A stretch of DNA of 64,000 nt. It comes from Fomes fomentarius. Lineage: Eukaryota; Basidiomycota; Agaricomycetes; Polyporales; Polyporaceae. Shown here in pieces: positions 34,898 through 47,110 of the stretch. The stretch is taken from assembly GCA_022606135.1 (NCBI GenBank), contig JABYQN010000004.1:1612001-1676000 (forward strand), written 5' to 3'. The notes beneath the pieces are model-generated. The model was given only the letters and a program-made list of their open reading frames with translations, had not been told where the DNA came from and made no database searches. The stretch's first letter is position 1. The number at the start of each line of letters is the position of its first letter. Position numbers and translations under genes: made by a program.

Positions 34898-36113
34898 TTA
34901 CTCCTCATCGTCCGACGACTCCTCGACGCGGCGCGGGTACAGGTGCACGATGCGCGTGCGCTTGACCTCATGGCGGGCGTGGCCGAAATAGCGTTGTGTC
35001 TCGAAGCTCCAGTTCAAGTTGCCAATCACCCAATGTTGCATTGCCATTGCATAGAGCGCGACCTCGCGGTCGATCTTGGCGCCCCAGCTGGGGAGGGTAC
35101 GCTTGGCCTCGAGGAATGTGTCCATGAGGCCCTTGTAGTGCACACCGACGTAGTCGGCCGCGCCTTGCAGATCGAGACCTTTGTGCCGCATGAGAACAGT
35201 CATCACGTTGTTCGTTGTATGGCCCATGGCCTGTTCCATGTTGTAGGAATAGAGATCCTGTAAAGAGGATGACGTGGAAAATGAATCGGATCCGAAGAAC
35301 GGAAGGAACGAGGGGAGGGGAAAGGCCAGAATGTCAGCGAATTTGTATATGGCTGCGGGAATGGATTGAGCTTACGTTGGACCAGCAGACCATGTCTACG
35401 GTCGCTAGATGCATCTTCATGAAGGCAGGATGCTCGACGACTTCATCGGGGAGGTCGATGTCGAGCGCGTAGCCCGCCAGCCCGCAGCAGAAGCGCACCG
35501 CGCTATTTTCGCGTCGGAGGGTAGTGTAGGCGTCGAGATCAAGCACAATCCCGTGCTCGCGGAGATCAGCTTCATGGGCAACCGCCTCGATGTAGTCTTT
35601 GCAGTGCTTGATGAAGCGGCGGTAGGTGAAGGGACCACAGTGCTTAAGCAGCCGCGCAGTAAACCTAGTTGCACGATAGTAAGGTCAGGACCGCACTAGC
35701 GGGTGAAATGCTCGGATCGCCGAGACGCACTCTTTTGTCATCTTGCACAGCGTTGTGCCATCGTCGTAGTTCAGGTCGTGCATGGAGTTGTAGAAAGTGA
35801 GACCCGTTTCATGTGCGCCCTTTCCGTTCTGGTCGTCGCTGATCTCGTCGACCGTGAAGAGGAGGTTAACGAAGTCACATGTAGTGCGAAACCGTTCGTA
35901 GTCGGCATACGGATAGGCATGAGAGCAGAGAAGTTCGCTCCCTCCCTGGAGGAAGAATGCCCGTTTCCTGTCGGAAAGGACCCGATAACTGTTGATCCAT
36001 TGGGAGGACTCTGCAGATGCTTCAGCGTAGTGAGGGTTGAAAGAACCCTCAAAGGGTGTTACAGCGTGGAGGTCTGGCAGAAGGAAGAAAGTGGGGGAAG
36101 ATGAAGGCGGCAT
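34898..36113 (-). CDS. Sesquiterpene synthase (class I), paralog 1
   Basis: Cyclises a prenyl diphosphate, by family most likely farnesyl diphosphate, through metal-dependent ionisation. Exons (minus): 36113-35731, 35664-35376 and 35257-34898; 343 residues in phase. The metal-binding acidic motif reads DEISDD (D89-E90..D93) and the second motif is NDLYSYNME (N224, S228, E232), split exactly at intron 2. [18 protein letters not shown] and the C-terminal SFETQRYFG are typical of agaricomycete sesquiterpene synthases. The middle exon is 289 nt, identical in size and phase to that of the second synthase at 40.5 kb. No P450 or other tailoring enzyme is next to it. Confidence 0.93.
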
Positions 36114-39100
36114 GACTGCTAGTGGTTCTGTTCTGTGAAACGATTAGTGTAGTGCACGATCTGAGACAATGGAAGTGTGTGAGAGAAAAGACTCGTGGAG
36201 AGAATTGGATTGTACTGGCCTGTTTTTCATCAAAGGCCTTTTATCCACATGGAGGGTACCAGAGTTTTGATTACGCAATACATCCGAGTGCGCTGGTGTT
36301 GCATGGACTAATTCCGGCCGCGCCTTGTTCCATTAGACGTCGGCGTTCCGACTCGCCAGGTAGGACCACCGCCTGCAGCGTCAAGTAGGCAACACGAACT
36401 CGGAGATTAGTGCACTGCATCAATCTTACACAATGGGGTCTCATCGGCGGTATGAGGGAGTCTGAGCGTTGAAGCATTTAATTGAACCAACAGTCCGGCC
36501 CTGCGCGCATGATGACGCGACTTGGGCAATGGTAAACGCACCGGGCAAAAAGTAAGCCAACCCGATCCGAGTCGGCATGCTACGTCGGTGCAGACCGACT
36601 CCGCGCCAGCCCGAAGACGCGTTAACTTCAAAGGCGCGTCAGTTTGGTAGGCGACTTTGGATTCGACAGCAAAGGATGGTACGAACCTGGATGACAGATC
36701 TGTAAATCATGGGTAGATATGGACGAACTATTGTATACGCACCCCGAACTACATACGCACAGTACTAGCCCCAGGTACCTTGCTCGGCGCTCGCAGCGTC
36801 AGCGGTACCGGTTGTGAACTGTTCCCGGAGTCCCGGAGATCGGAAGTGTCGATTGTATAAATCCGCGTTTCGCTTGTTGAGACCTGTGCCATCTATGTTT
36901 TAGACTCTGTTTAGCGGCGAGGGCCACCGTACCACGATGCGCTCGTATGAGCTTCAGTGTGTTTTCTGTACTTAGTCTCGACATACCATACCACAATCAA
37001 ACGCTCGACTATTTCCCACGATCCCCCAACGCCCCAGGCGTAGCTTGAAGGGCCGTCTATCCCGCTCATCGATAGGCCCGTCCATTGTCTGCCTAGGGGA
37101 GACTACCGACGTACTAATGATCTTGGTGGATGAGTTAACATAAGGAGTGCGATGTTGAACCAACTTCCAAGTACCTGTATGATATGTATGTAGACGGTGA
37201 CTGTTGATTGCAATGTCAAACATTGACGACTGCGATCCATGGCAGGGACTAGGGCGACCACTGTGGAACACGGGGAAAAGACATGCCTGCCAGTGTTAAG
37301 TAATTGCATGAGATACAAATGAGGAACCCTGTTTCCTGTTTACTAGACATACACTCGTGATCAGTGGCAATTACCAACGGGGAGATTCACTGGAGCCGTT
37401 CTACCAGCATGTCATACGTCGAGGCGGACGTCGCAAGCAGAACACCGGAATGAGCAGTTGTGATAGGTGGTAGTAAGAGTCCGGTGGCTCGTCGTGCGAT
37501 GTTACTATGGAACTGCGACATGAGAGCCACACTACGAACTGTTGTCAGAATCTTGGTCCTCCCTTTCAGAAACTCCGAGCCGATCGCGATGCATCCATCG
37601 GCATTGATTTGCATTGAAAGCGACGCCACGCGTGTGGAAGGTGTCAAATCATCCTGGTTTCCAACTGGATGTAAGTTTTCCAGATGTTCCCGGGTGCAGG
37701 AGATGCGAAGACTGGCACAGACATGAGCCAACAATTTGTTTGCGGAGAGAGACCCAGAGTTCAGCAGTTCGACAGCTTGATATGACTGATATTGGGGGAA
37801 TAGAACAATGAAGCCGAGCACGCACTGTCTGGATAGTGACGGTGATGATGATTGAAATGTTCAAAGTTGAAGTTTCGAAATGAACCGGCGTATTCCTCGC
37901 CGGAGTCCGAAACGAAAGGCTGGAGCGCCTCATGGGCGTGTCCAGTGGCAGTCCAGTGCACGAACTTCGAAGCAAAGGGGCAAAGATTTCTATAGGATAC
38001 GATCCCTGTCAGTACCCCAAACTGTTCGGTCCTGCACTTCTAACATTGCAACCAGTGATGATTTTAAATGTCCTGTTGGCTTTCGTTTGCCGATAGGCGG
38101 CCCCATCCTCAAGCGGAACTGATTCTTGGACAATCTCCGAGCCCTCCGAGTCTACTGTACGAATTCCCTTCTTCATTTTCTATTCCTCGTGCACATATGT
38201 TTTGTGAATATATAACTGAGGGCAGCATTTACTTGACCGGCATGCAGCAACTTGTAATACATACCATCCACCAGGACCACGGGTGAATCGGCCGGAGCGC
38301 CCTGGAATGGGACCCGGGACCGAAGCGCTGGGTTCTAGTAAATGTTTAGCGTGGAATTGATATAAAAACCACACCATAGTATTTCTTCAGGCATGGGGGA
38401 GGGGGAATTGGAAAGTATGTGCTGCAAAATTGAAGGAAATCGACTAGGTGGTAAGGAAAGACATGCAGCACAAACGACCAAGATGGCAGAAACTCGATCT
38501 GGTAGGACTCTAAACCATTTTGCTTGCACGAAAAACCGGCGACTCAGCTACTCCAAAGCTAGCTTTCCTGTGATGGCGATACATAATTGTAGTGCATGGG
38601 AGGGGTGGCTCACTTTTTATATAATGGATCGACTCCTGCTGCTTACTAGTAGTTTGTTGATTATTATACGGGCCAAGGTCAGTGGTGCCAGATACGTGAT
38701 GTCCTTCTCCGGGTGCCAGGAGTCCAGAGCCTTACAGACCTACGTGACGTTCAAGGAGCCTCCTGCTTGAAGACAATCAAGGCTGACACAATTTGGGTGG
38801 CGTACACACAAGAGTGAGGAAAGCGGAAGAGAGAAATTTGTGTACTATTTCCTCGGTCACGCCTCGACCTGGACGGAATGACGTATGAGTGAGCGTTATC
38901 ATTTACGGAGAAGGCAAGGTATTCGACTTGGGTTCAAGCAGCCCGAGAAGGCCGAAGCCTTTGGTAGATCCATAACTGATCGTCTTCACCAGACGGCCGG
39001 TCGCTGATCCGAATCATGCAGGGAACACATCGTTACTTCACAAAGTACGTGAACGGCCTCCTTCTTCCACCGTGATTCATCGCAGTCTGAGGTATGCGCT

Positions 39101-40493
39101 GCATATGTAATACTGAATCGACGTCATCATGGATTATTCATTACCTTAGAGCATCGGTGACTGTGACAGGCCTTGAGGTGCAGATCTACAGATATCATCC
39201 CGTCTAGTTGTTGCCATACACGCTGGAGATGGATGGATCCCGCCTTAAGGCAAGGCGCAGCGGGGGTGAATCCGACCATTCGGAACAACTGAACTGTGCG
39301 AAGATAGTACGGCATGAAGAAGTGTGAGACGATGCCTGTTTAAGGGGCGCAGCGCCGCCAGCCTCAGCCACTGCGCCAGAGCGGCTGAGCCTGAGAGGGT
39401 TACTTAGCGTGAATTATAAAAGATTGTGAGATCTGTTGGATTGTGGTCTAGTCCGTCCCTGTGGCATGTGCCCAGATCCAGAGATTCATCGAGGCAATGC
39501 GACATGCTCAATGTCTCGCTCTGACAGTGAGACCGCTCCCCTGGCAGTCAGTTGCGGACCTGAGACGGATACAGCATGATCACTGGCCCGTCACTGCCTC
39601 TCTTGACTTGGTTCCCAGGGGCGACTGCGAAAGATGGGAGTTTCGGCCCGAAGACCATGAGAGCGGTGCAGCCCCTGCTCCGGCTTATGTATTGGGAGGA
39701 CCGTCAGCACAACTCAGGCTGGCATACCGTAACGAGAAGCCTGGACTCCGCCAGCCCACAGGCTACGGCTACGGCGCTGACGTCGGCAAAGCGTGACTTG
39801 CTATCGAGCAGCACGTTGAGCATCAACAAAGCACGCTCTGTGAGGTGCCATCCTTCTTTTCGACTTGGAGGATGCGACACTGATAAGGTTTGGTTCCACT
39901 ACCAGAACAGCACAGCCATGGAACATGACCATGGAGCCTCGCGGAGTTCACATCAAACTAGCACCTGGCTGACAGCTCAACAATTGGCTCCGGCAGACCC
40001 AAACTGCGCATACCCACGGCTTTGGTCATATGGCCGGATGTCGCCACTACATGTGGTAAGACATACCAGGAGTTTGATATGTCCGAGTCTCTATGTGACT
40101 CACTTCGCTCATGACACGGAGCCGTAAACCCGCGGTCGTACACGGGTGGCAAGGGGCGGGATGTGTGTGTACGAGGTAGGTGTACGAGTCCCCACGAATC
40201 TCACAGTACACCCGCTCTTCTATAACCATTGGTGCTCGGTGCAATTGCGGTAGCGGCAAATAGTAGAGTTCATTATTCAGATGAATAGGAGATTACATGC
40301 GTAGCGCACTGCAGATACATCGTACAATAGATTACGAATCTCGGAACAAGAGAGAGCGACCAAAGATATGTCCTGGATCTGAAACGATCCGTCCACAGCG
40401 GCGTAATCGCGTGTGTGTGGCAGCGCCGCAGTATTGACATGTCGCCCAATCCATGTCAACATTCACAGTAGATGGACACTAGTCTAGCTCTCG
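36114..40493. other. 4.4-kb non-coding interval between the two terpene synthases
   Basis: No gene could be supported. The longest open frames (37821-37387 minus, 144 codons; 39576-40127 plus, 183 codons) have no recognisable motif and no consistent splice sites. A GC hairpin (CTCAGCC/GGCTGAG) sits at about 39362-39390. No terpene-synthase fragment or transposase remnant was seen. Confidence 0.45.
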
Positions 40494-41675
40494 TCAGTCC
40501 GCGGTGAAGGGTGGGCATCCCCAAGGGGACGTACCACATGACTGCTCGCCGTGCTCGCGTGGGCTGAGCACAACGACTCGAGTTTCTTTTACACGCCGGT
40601 GCTCCGCTCCGAAATATCGCTGGGTCTCGAAGCTCCATACGAGATTTCCGACAATCCAGTGCTCCAACGCCGCAACGTACTTGGCGACGGCGATGTCGAC
40701 GCTCCCACCAAACGACGGCAGGCGTCGCTTAGTCTCCACAAATCGGTCCATCAGCTGCTGGAAGTGCTCGCCAATGAGGTCCGACGCGGCCTGGAGCCCA
40801 ATGTTCTTCTCGTGCATGAGGACGGTGACGATGTTGTTGCCCGTGTGACCCTTGGCTTGCTCCATGTTGTACGAGTAGACGTCCTGTGTAGCGTGTCAAT
40901 GCCGCGGAAACTAGAAAACCAGTCGGCAAGAAGGGGATTCACGTACATTAGACCAGCAAACCAAGTCAGCAGCGGCCCAGTACAACGTCATGAAATGCTC
41001 ATCCCGGAACACGGCATCCGGCAAGTCGACTCCGAGGACGGACTCGAAGAGACCAAAGCACAGTCGGATGGCACTGTTCTCGCGGCGCAACGTTTGGAAC
41101 GAGGCCGTGTCGAGAACCTCGCCTCGCTCTCTGAGCTCAGCCTCTCGTGCCACCGCGTTGACATAGTCCGCGCAGTGGATGAGAAAGCGTTGGTAGCAGC
41201 GCGGCCCGGCGTGCTCGAGTAGGCGTTGCTTAAACCTATGTCATGCCAGTGAAAGGTGAGTGTCACGGGTTGCTAGACAGTAGACGTTGATGGCAGTCAC
41301 TCACTCCCGCGTCATCTTAGCTAGTGCGGACCCGTCATCCCAATCGGCGTAGCGCATGGCGCTCAGGAACACTTCACCAGTGTGGCGGGCCCCTTTGCCG
41401 TCCTGGTCGTCGCTGACCTCGTCAACGACGAAGAGCAGATTGACAAAGTCACAGCACGTCCGGAACTGATCATATCCAGCATAGGGATAAGTGTGTGAGA
41501 CGAGGAGCTCGTTGCTCCCTTGGTTGAAGAACGCAAGCTTCCGGCCTTTGAAAAGGTGGTAGCCATTGATCCATGCACGAGATTCAGCGGCGGCCTTGGT
41601 GTAGTGTGGGTTGGTGGACCCCTCGAGCGGGCACAATGCGAGGAGGTCAGGAAGAGTGAATTGTTGCGTGGACAT
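40494..41675 (-). CDS. Sesquiterpene synthase (class I), paralog 2
   Basis: Same enzyme family as the gene at 35-36 kb. Exons (minus): 41675-41305, 41235-40947 and 40883-40494; 349 residues in phase. The acidic motif reads DEVSDD starting at residue 85 and the second motif NDVYSYNME spans N220 to E228, again split at intron 2. Both introns are at the same positions as in paralog 1 and the middle exons are both 289 nt, so the two arose by duplication. The proteins share blocks such as [19 protein letters not shown] and HWVIGNL/HWIVGNL but differ in most other positions, so products may differ. The start is taken at [14 protein letters not shown]; an in-frame ATG at 41750 would add 25 residues. 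Confidence 0.93.
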
Positions 41676-41758
41676 TGTGAGTGCGGAATGTGGGATGAGA
41701 GAGTCGTCTAGTGAAGCTGGAAATACTTGTGAGGATGAGATACCCACCACTACGAGAT

Positions 41759-41766
41759 CTTATATA
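41759..41766 (-). promoter_or_regulatory. TATA box of terpene synthase paralog 2
   Basis: TATATAAG on the minus strand lies about 85 bp upstream of the start at 41675. No equally clear box precedes paralog 1. Confidence 0.5.
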
Positions 41767-44391
41767 GTCGCGCTTTCCACCAGGCGTAAGCATTCTGGCT
41801 GGCCGCTAAACAGAAGCGCACTGCAACACAGAATGACTTTTGCGGTCGCGGTCGATGTCATAAAAATGAAGCCGTGAATCGGAAATCATCCGCGATCGGT
41901 TTCACGGGGGTAGAGATTCGCCACGATGCTGCGTGAACAACCCGTCGCCGTGAGGAAGATCGAGTTTGGCAGGAACAACGGATCACACGTACGAGATCCC
42001 TCCTAAATCTCTCCCGCTCGACAGTTGCACGGCGACGTGGGCAGTGTATTCCATTTGTCAGGATAGTCAGCCATCTCGGCGCGGCACCACGCGAAGAGTC
42101 ACACCCCGGTGGAACGGGGACTCTAATTAGAGCTTCCGGTGCCTCAGCGGCCTATGCAAATTCACGTCCGTCAGCGGTCCAAGAAGCGCCACGCTTAAAC
42201 TACATGAGGATGATTTTTCGGGGCTGACGAAGACTGCATGAGACACCAACGCTGCTGTGGCGGGTAAGCAGGGGGACGTCGACCAACGGATGTCACTCGC
42301 CTATTCGCTGTAACACATCCAGGCCAGGCGGGTGTGGTGGCACTCGACAATTCGACAATCATCCTGGTCAGTAGGGCTCGGGATGAGAGCTAATGCTCGA
42401 TTAAGTGCATCCAAGAGGCAGCGTCTCCGCCAGGTGTCGGCATTAGCCGATGTCCTGGACTATTAATTTAGACGAAGCGACGAGACGCAGAAAACGTTAG
42501 CAACGCAGACAGACATGTACCAGACCTGAGATGGTGGTGCCATTCAAATCTCGCATATTCAAAGGCGTCTGCGGCCCCCTCTCCATCGTCGCCTGTCCAC
42601 ACTTGCATGGGCGCAAGCCGACGGAGTCTCCTGTGGGGACCATCCTGACAACAAGGTTAAGCGCGGTCAGTCACATTCGCTCAAGCGTGCCCAAATCGTT
42701 ACAATGAAACTGGAAATATCTCCAAGGAGCTCCAATGGAGCGTGGTTCGCTGCGGTCTGATATCCGAGCGCCGCGCAGTGCGCACGCCTCAAGGCCACAA
42801 TATTCCGGTGGAGTGGTGTCTAGCTCGTTCAACGGATATACGCGATTTCAAATCAGATGCACCGCACCAAGGATGACGTTGGAAACACTCCCATTTTGGC
42901 TGCAAGGGCACTAGGTGGTAGGGTCCAGACGTGATTGATTTGTAACAAGACGAACCTAGGAAGTACCGCCATCTCGGGCTTTTGTCGAAAGAAGTACGAA
43001 GATTGTCGAGAAGCCGCCCCTTCTTCTGAACCGGGATCTGGCTCGCTCTGTAGCCCCGGCGTTACTGCGATCGGCTCCTGTTCCTAGATCGCTGGCGATG
43101 GGGAGACCTGCAATGATCCGCTTGAACAAGGGCGATACGGAGAAGGACCAAATGCACGGGGAAAAGCTGCTCGCGGCCCACCGCCCACCGCACCCGAGCG
43201 CTATAGGTTGTCTTGTCCGCATGCGAGCATAGCATACGGTACGGATCTCCCTTCCGACAGAGCCCGACAATGCGGCCCGACAACAACGGCCATGGACGGT
43301 ATGATATACAACGTCTTCATTTTGTTGCGGGAGTGAGCAGTGGCGACACACCGCTCCATCTGACTTGACAATAATGTGGTTAGCAGCCGAGTCATAATAC
43401 AAAGACTGACCACATACAGTATGGAGGCGATGATACAGTTCATGGGCCCAAAATCCGCAGGCGGGCGTATGTAAGCCTATGCTATAGTTTGCATCATCGC
43501 TCGGCCGCAGATCGCAAACACATGCGTTAGCGTGGACGATAGACTTGGGCATGCATCGAAGCAACCCCATCTCCTGAGGTGGCTAGCGTGTCGGGAATAG
43601 CCACCTTGCCACCTTGTGGATACTTGGCGGGTGGAGTGATGGTTATTTTGCTTGGAGGTCGAATGACCGGGATGTCAGCCTACCCGCAGGATGCTAGCGA
43701 CGGTGATACCTACGCCGACGCAACTACTTTAGAGTTCACGGAGAATACAGGTGAAAGTGCCATAACTAGCGGAAGCACCAGTACCCATGCACAGAAACAC
43801 GTGCCTATCCCGGGTGTTCTTCTACCACCCTGACACAACTATAAGTACCGGGTCGTTGTTCAACCGGTCGACTAAGATGTGCGTGCCGAGGGCACGGCCG
43901 TGACGGTATCGCGGCTGGCTGAACGGGAGACAAAGAGGCGGTTTGCCAGTAGTAGATGGAAACACGCCAAAACCTAGACACTTACAACAATGGTCCCACT
44001 GTACCGGATAAGACTTGCGTGTTTCCTCGCTAGGGGATCCGATTAGGTCACCTATGGACACTGAAAAGGTGGCTGGTACGTCAGCATGCCTACTTGAACA
44101 TTGCACACGACCCAAATGAATTCCCACCTGTGATTCGCTACCTCTCTTGACCTGAGCGAATACTGAATGTGCACACATTGCGACACGTTCCAGGGGCAGG
44201 TTGGTTGGATTAGGAAACAATTCGATCAGGGGCATGTACAATGCAGTGAGGTGAGCAACGACACGAAGATGACAGATGGCTACATAGCAGGTAATGATCG
44301 GACAAGAAGTGGTACAACACCAACGAACGACCGATCCTGGAAGACGACGGGTGCGAGGACGGACGACGGGTCAATAATAATATGCAGATAA
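41767..44391. other. Non-coding interval, no supported gene
   Basis: A minus-strand open frame at 43570-42956 (204 codons) is the longest but is Cys-, Arg- and Ser-scattered with no domain and no upstream exon; see rejected items. Nothing else was recognised. Confidence 0.4.
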
Positions 44392-45312
44392 CTAGAAGCA
44401 GATACGATAGCTGGCATAACGCCCACTTGTCTCACTTGGCCTGGTGATCTTAACGACGTTACCTCGCTTGAGACCATAGTAACGTGCCACAGGGTCAGCT
44501 AGCTGAATTCGAGGAAGCTGAGTCTCCTTCAATCGACTGTATCGCGAATCAGTAAGTCAAGCGACACCGGAACAACGTTGACGTACTAAGTCTCCAACAG
44601 CTCCTTTTTCTGTTCTGGTGTGAGAAGCTCGTGTTTCGGGACTAGAGTGTGATGTGTGATATTGACGAGCAAGTCTGATTCCGAAAATTCTTCGAGCTTA
44701 TACTGCGACGCCATAGCCACAATCACCTGTGTGCGAAATGAGATAGGTATACTTGACAAACCAGGCGGATGAAGGGTTCCAACCTTCCTCGCAGACGGCG
44801 TCATGTTACCAGGAAAGACGATAATGCCCTGTTGGATATTCTTTTCTTCCAGAATTCCAAGCAGTCTAGGGGCGGCAATGAGAAGCTTGTTAGTCGGATG
44901 AACCAATGCATGATAATCTGAACACTCACTTCCTCATTGTTTTCACTCCTACACTCTTCTCGTCGGTGAAAAATACGAATATTTGCAGCATTGGGTTGTC
45001 GCGATGATTTGTGAAGAAGTTAAGCTGGCTCCGACTCCATGATCGCTGCACGGTCAATGGCGGTGAAATTGGAGGAAGAATAGGTACTCACTCAACACTC
45101 CCAGTCTGGCTAGCATAGTGCGCACGGAAATTGGTCAGGTCCATATTGATTTCGTCGTCCGAAACTTGAAATCCCTACGACACCAACGGCTCGTCCCAGC
45201 CCTTCCTGCATGCCATGACTCGTGCACTCACCCTGTCTTTGACTAGCTCATGAATTGTGCGGTTCACCTTCCACAGCTTTGCGGACTCCTCCTGGTCGCC
45301 GGCGGTGGCCAT
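44392..45312 (-). CDS. RPB5: RNA polymerase I/II/III common subunit RPABC1 (Rpb5)
   Basis: Shared subunit of all three nuclear RNA polymerases. Exons (minus): 45312-45232, 45174-45092, 45034-44930, 44865-44784, 44726-44587 and 44536-44392; 211 residues in phase, the usual length. Conserved blocks are [17 protein letters not shown] at the N-terminus, [16 protein letters not shown], the assembly-domain start [20 protein letters not shown] and the highly conserved [19 protein letters not shown], then [18 protein letters not shown]. The third exon uses an acceptor ending GAG (…ATGGAG|T) although a CAG lies 12 bases earlier; only the GAG keeps the frame. It shares a 97 bp promoter with SWD2. Confidence 0.95.
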
Positions 45313-45409
45313 GGTGGTGGCAGAGGCAAAAGGTGTGCGGCACGAGCGTGACAAGACGCGCGAAATTTCGCGAACACGGGCGCCCAAACGCGTCCGATCA
45401 CTCTCCACC
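45313..45409. promoter_or_regulatory. 97-bp bidirectional promoter, RPB5 and SWD2
   Basis: The region between two divergent start codons (45312 minus, 45410 plus). It is GC-rich, without a TATA box, as is common for housekeeping genes. Confidence 0.6.
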
Positions 45410-46821
45410 ATGCCCCCGCCACTACCACCGACGACGACGACGACGACGACGAGCAACAATGAGTCTTCACCGCCGATTGCATTGACCACCTCTCTTATGG
45501 TATTTGCTTGTCAACGTTTGATTGCTGGCCCACGTCTGAGGACTCGCATCAGAGCAAGCTGAAGGCTGCGAAGGTCTTTAAGAATGCTGTCGAACCAGCC
45601 ACGCCACCCTCGCCAGGACAGGGCTCGCGTTCTCCCTCCTCGCAACAAGGTCCAAGACACATCACGGGCTTGAGTTTCGATGATAGGGGTGACCAGTGTA
45701 TTACGGCGGGTGAGGATGAGACTTTCAGGCTGTATAACTGTAAATCCGGCAAGCGAGTCTCTTTCGTCTAAGGAACCCTCTGCCGTGCAATGACCTTCTC
45801 TTTCCATTTCCTATACCCTTCAGACATGTGAAGGTTCTATATTCAAAGAAATACGGTGTGGACCTCCCCCGCTTCACTCACAAGAACACCGCAATCATCC
45901 ATGCATCCACCAAAGAGGACGACACCATCCGGTACCACTCGTTGCACGACAACAAGTACCTCCAATACCTCAAGGGCCACAAAGGGCGCGTTGTTTCGCT
46001 AGAGATGTCCCCAACCGATGATGGCTTCATGTCTGGCTCAGAAGACAAAACTGTTCGGCTATGGGACTTGCGCTCGCCGAACTGTCGAGGCCTGCTCAAC
46101 CTTCCTGCTACGCCTGTCGTCGCCTATGACATGTCTGGTATAGTCTTCGCCGTAGGCGTCAATCAATATTCTCGCATCCTGCTGTACGACCTGGCGAATT
46201 ATGACAAGGCACCCTTCCTCACGATTACTCTCGAAGACCCTTCACTATCCCGTATAACCTTCCCGCCCCGTGCCATCTACATGACTTCCCTCGCCTTCTC
46301 TACCAATGGCGAATTCCTCCTTGTTGGCTGCTCGGGAGACGCTCATTACATCGTGGACGCCTTTGGAGGGCATCTACTTGCCAAGCTCGAGGGCCACAAG
46401 GGGCTAGAGCGGCGAAGGTTGGATGCACAATTGACGATGGAGCCCTCACGCGGATGTAGTGGGGAGGAGGTGTCGTGGACACCTGACAGTAAATTCGTTG
46501 TCAGTGGCGGCTTAGATGGCAAGATATGTGTATGGGACGTCTCCGGTCTGGAGCGGAAGGAAGGCCCGGTCAATCCCAAGGCGGAGGTGCGACCCTCGCA
46601 GCCGTTTACCACCTTGGAGGGGCATCCGGGCCCTTCGCGGTGCGTGAAGTTCAACCCGCGTCTAGCCATGATGGCGTCCGCCGGTGCAGAACTTGTGAGT
46701 GCCTATCTCATACTCTTTGTTCCTGGACATGTTTCTTAACCGCGATCCACAGGCCTTCTGGATACCGGACCATGCCGCAGATCCCGATGAAGTAGCCAAG
46801 GAGTTACTGAAAAAGAAATGA
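45410..46821 (+). CDS. SWD2: WD40 protein Swd2 (COMPASS / cleavage-polyadenylation factor)
   Basis: A seven-bladed propeller shared by the Set1 histone-methyltransferase complex and the 3'-end processing factor. Exons: 45410-45499, 45541-45752, 45824-46694 and 46753-46821; 413 residues in phase. Diagnostic segments are LKAAKVFKNAVE, ITGLSFDDRGDQCITAGEDE, VLYSKKYGVDLPRFTHKN, YHSLHDNKYLQYLKGHKGRV, SGSEDKTVRLWDLRSPNCRG and FVVSGGLDGKICVWD. The N-terminus has a (ACG)7 run coding for seven threonines, and a Pro/Ser insert follows FKNAVE. Intron 2 (45753-45823) fits only as a GC-AG intron, giving the family's GKHVKVLYSKK; intron 1 is just 41 nt. Confidence 0.92.
45431..45451 (+). repeat. (ACG)7 microsatellite in SWD2
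   Basis: Seven ACG triplets encode seven consecutive threonines just after the SWD2 start; on the other strand it lies upstream of RPB5. Confidence 0.85.
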
Positions 46822-47110
46822 GCGGAGCGACTGTGTGGGCACATCGTTGAGGGTTTTATTGTAAGACAGATGAATGCAATTGCAATTACTGCTATCGATA
46901 TATATGCGATTCTCGAGGCCTCCATACGCCTGGTGTGAGCCTGAGCAAATGAAATCCTGATGGTTGCCCGCGGGCGGTAGATGCGCCTCCCAGGCGCGGC
47001 CACGTGCAATTACCTCTTACTACCATATATGGCAAGTGGACGTGGCACGCATACGGACTCCACCTTGACTTCCTGCGTTTTCTCTCCAAAACATCTCGGT
47101 CTGGGTCAGG

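Noticed and set aside
39576..40127. 183-codon open frame between the terpene synthases
   Set aside because: No motif, no codon pattern like neighbours, no splice or promoter support.
42956..43570. 204-codon open frame on the minus strand
   Set aside because: No domain, no membrane or signal pattern, irregular Cys/Arg content, no promoter or adjoining exon; probably a chance frame in a non-coding interval.
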